NCBI GenBank assembly: GCA_024226315.1
Contig: JAAELT010000120.1
Span: 1-46,096 of the forward strand
Direction of reading: 5' to 3'
Length of the DNA stretch: 46,096 nucleotides
Source: a bacterium
GTDB taxonomy: Bacteria; Acidobacteriota; Thermoanaerobaculia; Multivoradales; J023
This document shows positions 14,720 through 22,732 of the stretch, one piece after another. The translations under genes were made by a program, and so were the position numbers. The notes beneath the pieces were generated by a model. It did not search any database, was not told the origin of the DNA, and was given only the letters and a program-made list of their open reading frames with translations. Numbering within the stretch: the first letter of the stretch is position 1; each line of letters starts with the position of its first letter.

Positions 14720-15262
14720 ATGGGTTTTCTGGATTTTCTTCGCCCCAAGACCAAAGGCACCGAAGTCGACCCGCTCGAGGATCTCGTCCTCGGGCGCATG
14801 AAGGTCGGCTTCCTGGTGGACTACGACCTCGCCACCTGGACGGTGACGGCCTACAACCGCTATGACTTCGACGGCGACGCGGTGAAGGAGTGGGAGCTCA
14901 CCGAGGGCCACAAGAAACGCTATCTCGAACGCTGGGAGGACGACGGCGTGGGGTGGTCGCTGTCGAAAAAGATCCCGATCGGCTCGATCGACGGCGACGT
15001 CCGCCGACAGATCATCGACAACGACGACCCGCCGTCGCGCGTGACCTACCAGGGCATCGAGTACTTCCTGGAGTCTTCTTCCGCCGGCTATATGATGTCG
15101 GGGGGCGACGGCGCCCGCGAGGAGCTGATCAAATGGGAATTCCTGGGCGAGGAAGGCGACAAGCTGCTCACCATCGAGCAGTGGGGCGAGACCGAGCTCG
15201 AGGCCTCGGCGGGAAAGCCGGTGGCCGAGTACCAGTTCGAGAACATCCTTCCCGGAGCGTGA
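14720..15262 (+). CDS. DUF4178 domain protein
   Basis: This 180-aa soluble protein starts MGFLDFLRPKTKG and continues as one beta-rich domain with LVLGRMKVGFLVDYDLATWT, VTYQGIEYFLESSSAG and a terminal IEQWGETELEASAG. This fits DUF4178, which pairs with DUF350, DUF2491 and PspA genes in several phyla. There is no signal peptide or membrane segment. It is first in a tight four-gene operon; the lipoprotein gene follows after 4 bp. Its biochemical role is not established; context points to the membrane-stress module. Confidence 0.75.
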   Translation: MGFLDFLRPKTKGTEVDPLEDLVLGRMKVGFLVDYDLATWTVTAYNRYDFDGDAVKEWELTEGHKKRYLERWEDDGVGWSLSKKIPIGSIDGDVRRQIIDNDDPPSRVTYQGIEYFLESSSAGYMMSGGDGAREELIKWEFLGEEGDKLLTIEQWGETELEASAGKPVAEYQFENILPGA

Positions 15263-15266
15263 ACAG

Positions 15267-15992
15267 GTGAGACAGATTTCGAGACGGTGGATTCTGGCGA
15301 CGCTGACCCTGGCGGTCCTGGCCGGGTGCACACCCCCCGATCCCCTGGCGCGGCTGCGTGAGCAACTCGCCCGCTACCCCCAGTACAGCGTCATCCTCCA
15401 GGACATGAAGACCTCCGGCAGCTTCTCGACCGACTACTACCACCAGTACCGGGTGGTGAACGGTCAGGACGATCAGGAGGGTGACGTGAGCTTCACCGAC
15501 GACCTGCTCGACTGGGAACGGGTGGGCAAGAAGCACTATCAGCGCTACGAGCCCTACCTGGGCATGGTGATCCTGTCCAAGGACGAGGATGGCCAGGTGA
15601 CCGGAGCGCAGTTCCCGCCCGGCTACCAGTACGTCGGCAACGAGCGTTACGGTCGCTGGCGCACGAGCTCCTCGGGCGGCTCGTTCTGGGAGTTCTACGG
15701 CAAGTACGCCCTCATGAGCCACATGTTCGGCACCTTCTCGCGGCCGGTCTACCGCGACGACTGGGGCTCCTACCGCACCACCCGCGGCCAGGGCCGGCCC
15801 TACTTCGGCAAGAGCCGTGAATTCGGTACCGGCGGCAGCCACACCAAGACCACCAACCCGACGTTCTTCGAGCGCCAGAAAGCGCGTCAGCGGAGCTCGG
15901 GCGACCGTTTCTCGAACAAGGTGCGCGACCGCACAAAGCGCAGCTCGATGAGCGGGAGCCGGTCGCGCAGCTCCGGGCGGGGCGGCAAATGA
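15267..15992 (+). CDS. lipoprotein of the PspA/DUF350 cluster (241 aa)
   Basis: The start is a GTG four bases after the previous stop. The signal peptide ends in lipobox LAGC (about residue 20), so the mature protein is lipid-anchored. The middle is rich in Tyr and aromatic residues (FSTDYYHQYRVVNGQ, GYQYVGNERYGRW), and the C-terminal 60 residues are a basic Ser/Arg/Gly-rich tail. I do not recognise the family. The basic tail could contact anionic lipid or polymer at the membrane surface. Its stop overlaps the DUF350 start within ATGA. Confidence 0.7.
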   Translation: MRQISRRWILATLTLAVLAGCTPPDPLARLREQLARYPQYSVILQDMKTSGSFSTDYYHQYRVVNGQDDQEGDVSFTDDLLDWERVGKKHYQRYEPYLGMVILSKDEDGQVTGAQFPPGYQYVGNERYGRWRTSSSGGSFWEFYGKYALMSHMFGTFSRPVYRDDWGSYRTTRGQGRPYFGKSREFGTGGSHTKTTNPTFFERQKARQRSSGDRFSNKVRDRTKRSSMSGSRSRSSGRGGK

Positions 15993-16834
15993 TCTCTCTC
16001 GACCAGCTCCTCACCGGCCTCGTCTACCTGGGATCGATCTTCGTTCTGTTTCTGGTGGGCAAGCTCGTCTACGACAAGCTCCATCCCTCCTTCGTGCTGC
16101 GCGAGGAGCTCTTCGAGCGCGACAACGTGGCCCTTTCGCTGGCGGTGGTGGGCTACTACATGGGGCTGGTGCTGGCGCTCGGCGGTGTGCTCGCCGGGCC
16201 GTCGCTGGGCCTCACCGAAGACCTGATTGACATCTTCTTCTACGGCCTGCTGTCGATCGTGCTACTGCAGATCTCGGCCTGGCTCAACGACAAGGTGATC
16301 CTCAGCCGCTTCGACAACAAGAAAGAGATCATCACCGATCGCAACGCCGGCACCGGCGCGATCGAGGGCGGCAATCACGTGGCCAACGGCCTGATCATCG
16401 CCGGCGCGGTCTCGGGCTATGGCGACCTCGTCACCGCGCTCGCCTTCTGGGGCCTGGGACAGGTGGTGCTGATCGTCGCCGGTCTGCTCTACAGCCGCAT
16501 GGTGTCGTTTGACGTCCACGACGAGATCGAGCGCGACAACGTGGCGGTGGGTGTCGCCTTCTCCGGTGTGCTGATCGCCATCGGCCACGTGGTGGGAGTG
16601 GCGGTCGAGGGCGATTTCATCGGCTGGAGCGAGAACCTCGCCCAGCTCGCCACCTACGCCGCCGTGGGCCTGGTGCTCCTGCCCGTAGTCCGCCTGGTCA
16701 CCGACAAGCTGCTGCTTCCCGGCGTCAAGCTCAACGACGAGCTGGTGGCCCAGGACGAGCCCAACGTCGGCGCCGGCCTGATCGAGGCCTTCTCCTACGT
16801 CGCCGCCGCGTTGCTCATCGGTTGGGCTTTTTGA
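15989..16834 (+). CDS. membrane protein with two DUF350 (YjfL-like) domains
   Basis: This 281-aa protein is hydrophobic throughout, with about eight membrane segments. It is an internal duplication: ELFERDNVALSLAVVGYYMG in the first half and EIERDNVAVGVAFSGVLIAI in the second are the same DUF350 signature (an ERDN-type acidic loop before a Gly-rich helix). E. coli YjfL has one such domain, so this is a fused double form. DUF350 proteins occur beside PspA paralogues and are of unproven function. The start overlaps the lipoprotein stop (ATGA), and the next gene starts within its stop (TTGA). Confidence 0.85.
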   Translation: MISLDQLLTGLVYLGSIFVLFLVGKLVYDKLHPSFVLREELFERDNVALSLAVVGYYMGLVLALGGVLAGPSLGLTEDLIDIFFYGLLSIVLLQISAWLNDKVILSRFDNKKEIITDRNAGTGAIEGGNHVANGLIIAGAVSGYGDLVTALAFWGLGQVVLIVAGLLYSRMVSFDVHDEIERDNVAVGVAFSGVLIAIGHVVGVAVEGDFIGWSENLAQLATYAAVGLVLLPVVRLVTDKLLLPGVKLNDELVAQDEPNVGAGLIEAFSYVAAALLIGWAF

Positions 16835-18396
16835 ACGCGCCGGAGACCGGGCTCGGGCGCCGCGCGTGGGTGCTCAAGGCCTGCGTGTTCACCACCGGCC
16901 TGGCCGGTATCGTCGCCGAGTACGTCATGGCGACGATGGCCAGCTACCTGCTGGGCGATGCCGTCCTGCACTGGACGCTGATCATCTCCGTAATGCTCTT
17001 CGCCATGGGCCTGGGCAGCCGCCTGACCCGCTCGATCCGCGCCAATCTGGCCGACGCCTTCGTCGCCGTCGAGCTGGCCCTGTCGGCGCTGGTCGCCCTG
17101 TCGGCCACCCTGGTCTACGTCGCCAGCGTCTGGATCGAGTCGATCGGCCTGGTGATCTACGGTCTGGCGCTCGCCATCGGCGTGCTGATCGGTATGGAGA
17201 TCCCACTCGCCACCCGTCTCAACGAGGCTCACGAGGAGCTACGGATCAACGTCGCGACGGTGATCGAGAAGGACTACTACGGGGCGCTCCTGGGCGGCGT
17301 GCTGTTCGCCTTTCTCGCTCTGCCGCACCTCGGGCTGACCTACACGCCGATCGTGCTCGCGGCGGTGAATTTCGCCGTCGCGGTGGTTTTCTACGTCACC
17401 TTCGAGGCCGTCTTCGAGCGCCGGCGGACGCTCCGCGCGCTGGCCGTCGCGACGCCGGTATTTCTGGCGCTGCTGGCCTTCTTCGCAGAGCCCATCACGC
17501 TCTTCGGTGAACAGCAGCGTTATCGCGACCGGGTGGTCTTTTCCGAGCAGACCCGCTTCCAGCGCATCGTGCTGACCCGCTGGAAGGACGACCACTGGCT
17601 CTACCTCGACGGCAAGGAGCAGTTCTCGAGCTACGACGAGGAGCGCTATCACGAGCCCCTGGTGCACCCGGCCCTGGCGGTGGCGGCTGGACGCTCCCGG
17701 GTGCTGCTGCTGGGCGCCGGCGACGGGTTGGCGGCGCGCGACGTCCTCGAGCACCGGCAAGTCGAGCTCGTCAGGCTGGTGGAGCTCGATCCGGTGATGA
17801 CCGAGCTCGCCCGTACTCACCCGGTGCTCCTGGAGCTCAACGGCGGCGTGCTCGACGATCCACGTGTCGAGGTCGTTCACGGCGACGCCTACGCCTTCCT
17901 GCTCGCCGACGACAGCTTCTACGACATCATCATCATCGACCTGCCCGACCCCCGCACGGTGGCCCTGGCGCGCCTCTACAGCCGGCAGTTCTACGAGCTG
18001 GCGGCGCGCCACCTCGGTCCCGGGGGCGTGCTCGTCACCCAGGCGACCAGCCCTTTCTTCTCACGCCGCGCTTTCCTCTCGATCCTGGCCACCGTGCGCG
18101 CCGCCGGGCTGGTGGCGGTGCCCTACCACAACCACATACCGACCCTGGGGGAGTGGGGCTGGGTGTTGGGAATGAAAGCGGGGGAGGGAGAGCTCGACAC
18201 AGGCGGCCTGCGCCACCGCCTATCGGCGCTCGACTTCGATGGGCTCGATACCCGTTTCCTGAACCGCGACGCGATGGTCGGCATGCTCCATTTCGGCAAG
18301 GGCATGCTCGAGGATTCGGCCGGCGTGGAAGTGAGCGAGGAGCGTGACCTGGCGGTCTTCTACTACTACCGCGACGGCGCCTGGGACCTGTATTGA
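16831..18396 (+). CDS. membrane-bound spermidine-synthase-like aminopropyltransferase
   Basis: This 521-aa protein starts at the TTG overlapping the DUF350 stop (TTGA). The N-terminal half has about seven hydrophobic segments (for example LVIYGLALAIGVLIGMEIPL). The C-terminal half is a Rossmann-like spermidine-synthase domain with HWLYLDGKEQFSSYDEERYH, VLLLGAGDGLAARDVLEH (cofactor loop), LVELDPVM, HGDAYAFL and IIIIDLPDPRTV. Classical enzymes transfer aminopropyl from decarboxylated AdoMet to putrescine. Whether this membrane form makes a polyamine or a related product is open. The gene context with DUF350, DUF4178 and PspA recurs in other bacteria (from memory). Confidence 0.85.
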   Translation: MNAPETGLGRRAWVLKACVFTTGLAGIVAEYVMATMASYLLGDAVLHWTLIISVMLFAMGLGSRLTRSIRANLADAFVAVELALSALVALSATLVYVASVWIESIGLVIYGLALAIGVLIGMEIPLATRLNEAHEELRINVATVIEKDYYGALLGGVLFAFLALPHLGLTYTPIVLAAVNFAVAVVFYVTFEAVFERRRTLRALAVATPVFLALLAFFAEPITLFGEQQRYRDRVVFSEQTRFQRIVLTRWKDDHWLYLDGKEQFSSYDEERYHEPLVHPALAVAAGRSRVLLLGAGDGLAARDVLEHRQVELVRLVELDPVMTELARTHPVLLELNGGVLDDPRVEVVHGDAYAFLLADDSFYDIIIIDLPDPRTVALARLYSRQFYELAARHLGPGGVLVTQATSPFFSRRAFLSILATVRAAGLVAVPYHNHIPTLGEWGWVLGMKAGEGELDTGGLRHRLSALDFDGLDTRFLNRDAMVGMLHFGKGMLEDSAGVEVSEERDLAVFYYYRDGAWDLY

Positions 18397-18443
18397 CGAG
18401 GCCGGAAGTGGCCGGCCGTGGCTTGGCGGGCCGGGACTACTGC

Positions 18444-18449
18444 TAGGAT
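18444..18449 (+). promoter_or_regulatory. candidate -10 box of the K+ channel gene
   Basis: TAGGAT, preceded by TGC, lies eight bases before the ATG at 18458, without a ribosome-binding site. A leaderless transcript separate from the upstream operon is possible. TTGGCG upstream has only a 15-bp spacer. Confidence 0.35.
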
Positions 18450-18457
18450 TCCGCCCG

Positions 18458-19477
18458 ATGTCCGAAAGCAAACCGCCGCTGTGGGTCCAGCGCCTGTTCA
18501 GCTTCCTGCGGCGCGAGAACCTGCACCGCATCCTCATCTTCCTGTTCCTGCTGTCGCTGCTGAGCGCCGCCTCGCTGTGGAGCCTGGAGCCCGACAAGCC
18601 GCTGCGGGACTGGATCTGGTGGAGCATCGTGACGCTGACCACGGTCGGCTACGGCGATATCACCCCGACCTCGTCGCTGGGCCGGATCATCGGTGTCGCG
18701 CTGATGCTGTGCGGCATCGGCGTGCTCTCCATCTTCACGGCGACGATCGCCAGCTTCTTTCTCGAGCTCAAGCTCAGGAGTCAACGCGGCATGGATCAAC
18801 TACAGCTCGAAGGCCACTTCATCCTCTGTGAATGGAACCAGCGGGCGCGCGAAGTGCTGCGCGAGCTGCGCCACGACCGCCGCGCGACCGCGCCTATCGT
18901 GCTGCTGGCGGATATCGATTCCAAGCCGGTGACGGATGACGACGTGTACTTCATTCGCGGCGACGTCACCGAAGAGAACCTGGAACGCGCCAACGTCGAC
19001 ACAGCAGCGACGGTGATCATCCTCGGCGACGACAAGCTCGATCCGAGCTCGCGCGACGCCAAGGTGGTGCTCTCGACGCTGACCGTCGAGACCCTCAACC
19101 GCGACGCGTACACCATCGTCGAGCTGGTGCGAGAGGAGAACGCTCGCCACTGCCGGCGTGCCCACGCCGACGAGATCATCGTCGGCAACGAGTTCTCCAG
19201 CCGGCTGATCGCGTCGGCGGCAGTCGACCACGGCATCTCCAAGGTGCTGTCCGAGATCTTGAGCGCCCGCTCCGGTAATGAGCTGCAGAAGGTGGCGCTG
19301 AGCGCTTCGCAGACGGGGCAGCCGTTCCTGGAGGTGCTGACCGAGATGAAGCGGGCGAATAGCAGCACCGTGGTGGCCGTACAGCGCGGCAACAAGGTGA
19401 TGACGAATCCGGCGGCCGATCTGACGCTCGAGGCGGCGGACCTGCTGATCGTCATCGCCGATCCAAGCGCCGGCTGA
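18458..19477 (+). CDS. two-TM potassium channel with RCK (TrkA-N/TrkA-C) domain
   Basis: This 339-aa protein, read from the ATG at 18458, has TM1 (about 25-41), a pore helix and selectivity filter TTVGYGD (61-67), and TM2 (about 77-100). The remainder is a cytoplasmic RCK module: HFILCEWNQRAREVLREL replaces the common GxGxxG loop, followed by YFIRGDVTEENLERANVDTA and VIILGDD. A C-terminal TrkA-C-like part is present. It should be a tetrameric K+-selective channel gated by a ligand on the RCK ring, MthK/Kch-like. The altered nucleotide loop suggests a ligand other than NAD. Position before the J-domain, DUF2170 and PspA genes implies control of ion flux during membrane stress. Confidence 0.9.
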   Translation: MSESKPPLWVQRLFSFLRRENLHRILIFLFLLSLLSAASLWSLEPDKPLRDWIWWSIVTLTTVGYGDITPTSSLGRIIGVALMLCGIGVLSIFTATIASFFLELKLRSQRGMDQLQLEGHFILCEWNQRAREVLRELRHDRRATAPIVLLADIDSKPVTDDDVYFIRGDVTEENLERANVDTAATVIILGDDKLDPSSRDAKVVLSTLTVETLNRDAYTIVELVREENARHCRRAHADEIIVGNEFSSRLIASAAVDHGISKVLSEILSARSGNELQKVALSASQTGQPFLEVLTEMKRANSSTVVAVQRGNKVMTNPAADLTLEAADLLIVIADPSAG

Positions 19478-19487
19478 ACCGTCTCCC

Positions 19488-19844
19488 ATGCCCTCGATCT
19501 TCCAGCGCCTGGCCGACCTGCTGCGCGGCCGCCTGCCACGATCCGGCTTCACGCCGCGCTGGCGGCCGGCGTCGCCCGCCGGGGCGGGGGGTGGGGCCGC
19601 ACCGGCCGGCCCCGCCGTCGATCCCGAGCTCGCCAGTCTCTACGCCAACCTGGAGGTGCCCTACGGAGCCGATCTCGAGACCGTGCGCGACGGCTGGAAG
19701 CGCCTGGTTCGCAAGTATCATCCGGATCTCCACGGCGCCGATCCGGAGCGCCAGCGCGTGGCCACCGAGCTGGTCAAAGGGCTCAACCAGGCATTCGAGA
19801 CACTGCGCCGCCGGTTGGAGGCAAACCGCCGGCAAACCCGCTAA
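19488..19844 (+). CDS. small J-domain protein
   Basis: This 118-aa protein carries a Pro/Ala/Gly-rich N-terminal linker (about 24-45) and a C-terminal J domain with LYANLEVPYGADLETVRDGW and the HPD tripeptide (residues 78-80) in RKYHPDLHG. The J domain is at the C-terminus, not the usual N-terminus. It would stimulate a DnaK-type ATPase at a specific place or client. It starts 10 bp after the channel gene and precedes the DUF2170-PspA pair. A role in turnover of PspA assemblies is a reasonable inference only. Confidence 0.8.
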   Translation: MPSIFQRLADLLRGRLPRSGFTPRWRPASPAGAGGGAAPAGPAVDPELASLYANLEVPYGADLETVRDGWKRLVRKYHPDLHGADPERQRVATELVKGLNQAFETLRRRLEANRRQTR

Positions 19845-19888
19845 GATTCCCGCAACAGATCCATGTGACACAAGGAGGATCGAATCCC

Positions 19889-20299
19889 ATGCCCGAGAAC
19901 AGTACGTCCGGAGCTTTCGAGAAGGTCAAGGGCTTCCTCGCGGAGCTCGACCTCGAGATCGTCCAGGAAGACGCCGCCGAGGAACTGGTGGTGGTCGAGG
20001 ACGAGGACAGCGGCATCAAGAACCTGATCATTGACTGCGAAGATCCGATCCTGGTGCTGGAACAGTTGATCATGGAGGTGCCGGCCGACCCCGGTGACTT
20101 CTTCCGCCGGCTGCTGCAGATGAACCGCACGCTGGTCCACGGGGCCTTCGCGATCGACGAGAACATCAACTACGTCTTCTTCCGCGACACCCTGCAGCTC
20201 GCCAACCTCGACTTCAACGAGCTCGAGGGAACCATCCGTGCGCTGTCCCTGGCGATGGCGGAGTATGCCTCGGAGCTTCTGGATTTCCATCGCGGCTAG
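19889..20299 (+). CDS. DUF2170 protein (YjfI-like)
   Basis: The ATG at 19889 follows AAGGAGG with 9-base spacing. The 136-aa acidic protein contains LVHGAFAIDENINYVFFRDT and LQLANLDFNELEGTIRALSL, the conserved part of DUF2170, whose E. coli member YjfI (similar length) is encoded next to the PspA paralogue YjfJ. The same order, DUF2170 then PspA, is kept here with a 12-bp gap. It is a soluble YbjN-like alpha/beta protein, probably a regulator or partner of PspA. Biochemistry is not established. Confidence 0.8.
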   Translation: MPENSTSGAFEKVKGFLAELDLEIVQEDAAEELVVVEDEDSGIKNLIIDCEDPILVLEQLIMEVPADPGDFFRRLLQMNRTLVHGAFAIDENINYVFFRDTLQLANLDFNELEGTIRALSLAMAEYASELLDFHRG

Positions 20300-20311
20300 G
20301 AGGAGACGATC

Positions 20312-21019
20312 ATGGCGAGCATATTCAACAGAATCTTCAAGTGGGGGCAGTCCGAAGCCCATTCCGTGGTGGACAGCCTGGAAGACCCGATCCGCATGAC
20401 CGAACAGGGCATCCGCGACCTCAAGCAATCCCTGCACGAGGCGATGGCCAGCCTGGCGCAGGTCAAGTCGGTGGCGATCCGGCTCAAGAAGGATTCCGGG
20501 GACCAGAAGCGCATCGCCGGCGACTACGAGCGCAAGGCCATGCTGCTGCTCCAGAAAGCGCAATCCGGCACCATGGACCAGGCCGAGGCCGAAGAGCTGG
20601 CGAGAACCGCACTGGCCAGGAAGGACAGTGCTGTCGACCGGGCCCAATCGCTGACCAAGGATCACCAGTCCCAGCAAAGCGCGGCCGATGCCCTGCAGAC
20701 CAAGGTCGAGAAGCTGCAGCGCGATATCGGCAAGTACGAGAACGAGCTGGTGACCCTGCGCGCCCGCGCGCGCACCGCCGAATCGATGAAGAAGGTCAAC
20801 AAGCAGCTGTCCGGCATCGACAGCTCGTCGACCATCTCGATGCTCGAGCGGATGAAGAACAAGGTGGAGGAGGAGGAGTCCCTGGCCCAGGCCTACGGCG
20901 AGATCTCCGACTCGACCTCGTCGATCGACGAGCAGATCGACGAGGCCCTGGCCCTGCCCGAGGAGGCCGAGGGCGCCGACTCGCTGGCCGAGCTCAAGGC
21001 CAAGATGGGAATCGAGTAG
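20312..21019 (+). CDS. pspA: PspA/IM30 (ESCRT-III-like) family protein
   Basis: The start has AGGAGGAGACGATC upstream. The 235-aa protein begins with an amphipathic helix (MASIFNRIFKWGQSEAHSVV), followed by long coiled-coil helices including DPIRMTEQGIRDLKQSLHEA, the helix 2-3 segment of PspA/Vipp1. Proteins of this family polymerise on damaged or stressed inner membrane. No Cys or membrane span is present. The C-terminal acidic tail (EQIDEALALPEEAEGADSLA) resembles the YjfJ branch. It is the last gene of the cluster. Partners pspB, pspC and pspF are absent, so control differs from the E. coli psp operon. Confidence 0.9.
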   Translation: MASIFNRIFKWGQSEAHSVVDSLEDPIRMTEQGIRDLKQSLHEAMASLAQVKSVAIRLKKDSGDQKRIAGDYERKAMLLLQKAQSGTMDQAEAEELARTALARKDSAVDRAQSLTKDHQSQQSAADALQTKVEKLQRDIGKYENELVTLRARARTAESMKKVNKQLSGIDSSSTISMLERMKNKVEEEESLAQAYGEISDSTSSIDEQIDEALALPEEAEGADSLAELKAKMGIE

Positions 21020-21025
21020 CGGGGA

Positions 21026-22732
21026 TCATCCGCCGCCGGCCCAGTAGACCTCGACTCCGCCGAAGCCCGAAGATCGCCACCGACGCCAGGCGTCGGTGGC
21101 GATCGGCCGCAGCCGGATCGATTCGGCGGATGAGGAGATCTCGATCTCGACCGGTTCATTGCTCGTGGAGAAGAGGTCGAGGCGCAGCTGGTTGCCGTCG
21201 CCATCTGTCCATTGCCGTTGGCGGCTTCCATCAGTGAACCGCAGGCCTCGGGCCACGAGCTTCACCGTCAGCTCGCCGGTGCCGCCGACGCGCCGCAACA
21301 GGACACGGTCCGAGAATCGAGCTCGCGAGCCGAGCAAGCGATCCGCGCGCTCGACGGCTGGGGAGTAGTGGCTGGAAGGCAGCAACCAGGTGGAGACGGT
21401 CCCCGGCAGGCTCCCGGCGAGCACCAGCGCCAGCGCCACCGCTATCAGGCCGGCCGCCACCCAGGAGCGGCGCGAGCCGCGCGTGGTGAGGAGCGCCAGG
21501 CCAGCGCCGGCCGCCGGCAGCAAGAGTGCCAGGAGCGGTAGGTGCAGCCGCGGCATTCCGATGGTGAGCACCGGGGGAATCATCCCCGCCGCCAACAAGG
21601 CCAGGAGCAGGCTTCGGTAGCGAAGCTCCTTGAGGCCGAGGACCGCGAGCACCAGCAGCGCCAAGTAGGCCGCCAGGGTGGCGAGAGCTGCCCAGCCGGC
21701 CAGGGCCGGAGGCACCGGTGGATAGACGGCGTGGAAGAGATGGCGGAGCGGAAACAGGTCCGGTGCCCAGAGCATGCCTAGACGCTCGATGGCGCGGACC
21801 AGGGCCGCACCGGGCCGTCGCCGGATTTCTTCCAGCGCCAGACTGGAGCCGGCCGCCCGCCAATCATCGCCCCGGTTCGTGGAGCTCTCCAGAGCGTCGC
21901 GCAGGCGCGCCTTGCTCTCCTCGTGCCCCCACGACGAGCCCATCCCCGATGGTACCCAGGGGTTGTTGCCCAGGGCCAGGTTGTAGCCCCCGAGGGTCGA
22001 CAGGGGCACGAAGCGGTCCTCGTGGGTGATCAGCACGGCCTGCCAGGGTAGGATCACCCCCAGACCGCTGGCGAGGACGATCGCCGGAACGGCGATCCGC
22101 CGGCGCCCCGACGCCAGCCACAGCCAGGCGGGCACGACCAGCAGAAACGGCAGCGCCGCCGTGCGGGTGAGGACCGCCAGCCCCAGGGCCAGGCCGGCGA
22201 CGGCGGCGCCCACGAGGCGGCGCCGTCCGTCCGCCGCCGGCAGACGGACGGTCGCGAGCAGCCCGGCGAGCAGCAGGCAGACGTACGTGGTCTCCGACCA
22301 CAGGTAGTGCGAGTAGGCGACGAAGGTCGGGTAGAGGGCGTGCAGCCAGGCCGCGGTCCAGGCAGCCCGGTCCGAAGTCAGCTCCCGGGCGAAGCGGTAG
22401 ACCAGGAACGTGGTCAGCGTCGACATCAGCACCGTCAGCAGCCGCGCCACCGCCACGTTCGGGCCGCCGAGCGTCAGGCCGGCGCCGAGCAGCAGCGGAT
22501 GGAACGGTGGCCAATGGCCGTGCCCGTAGACCCCGGCCAGTGCCGCCGCCGGCGGCGCCTCGAAGGCGGCCAGCGACGCGGCCGCCTGACGCCATGCGAG
22601 GGCGCGCGCGAAGTAGTCGGCCTCGTCGAAGAGCAGCGGCACGTCGGCGCCCACCACCGCGAGGCAAAGCCCCAGGCGGATTGCCAGGGAGACGGCGATC
22701 AGCAGCGCGAGGGGCCGGGCGAAGGCCGTCAC
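21026..22732 (-). CDS. membrane glycosyltransferase, GT39/ArnT-like
   Basis: The start is the GTG at 22732, overlapping the upstream stop by 4 bp (GTGA). The 568-aa protein has 10-12 membrane segments. The first periplasmic loop has LLFDEADYFARAL with the acidic pair of GT-C enzymes that use polyprenyl-phosphate sugars, followed by GHGHWPPFHPLLLGAG. The segment LYPTFVAYSHYLWSETTYVC is also typical of GT39/ArnT. A C-terminal soluble beta-domain (about 470-568) is periplasmic. It transfers a sugar from a lipid carrier to a surface acceptor. It is the last gene of a five-gene glycan operon. Confidence 0.8.
   Translation of the reverse strand: MTAFARPLALLIAVSLAIRLGLCLAVVGADVPLLFDEADYFARALAWRQAAASLAAFEAPPAAALAGVYGHGHWPPFHPLLLGAGLTLGGPNVAVARLLTVLMSTLTTFLVYRFARELTSDRAAWTAAWLHALYPTFVAYSHYLWSETTYVCLLLAGLLATVRLPAADGRRRLVGAAVAGLALGLAVLTRTAALPFLLVVPAWLWLASGRRRIAVPAIVLASGLGVILPWQAVLITHEDRFVPLSTLGGYNLALGNNPWVPSGMGSSWGHEESKARLRDALESSTNRGDDWRAAGSSLALEEIRRRPGAALVRAIERLGMLWAPDLFPLRHLFHAVYPPVPPALAGWAALATLAAYLALLVLAVLGLKELRYRSLLLALLAAGMIPPVLTIGMPRLHLPLLALLLPAAGAGLALLTTRGSRRSWVAAGLIAVALALVLAGSLPGTVSTWLLPSSHYSPAVERADRLLGSRARFSDRVLLRRVGGTGELTVKLVARGLRFTDGSRQRQWTDGDGNQLRLDLFSTSNEPVEIEISSSAESIRLRPIATDAWRRWRSSGFGGVEVYWAGGG

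Noticed and set aside
20312..21019. Classical psp operon
   Set aside because: pspB, pspC and pspF are missing and the DUF2170 neighbour points to the YjfIJ type instead.
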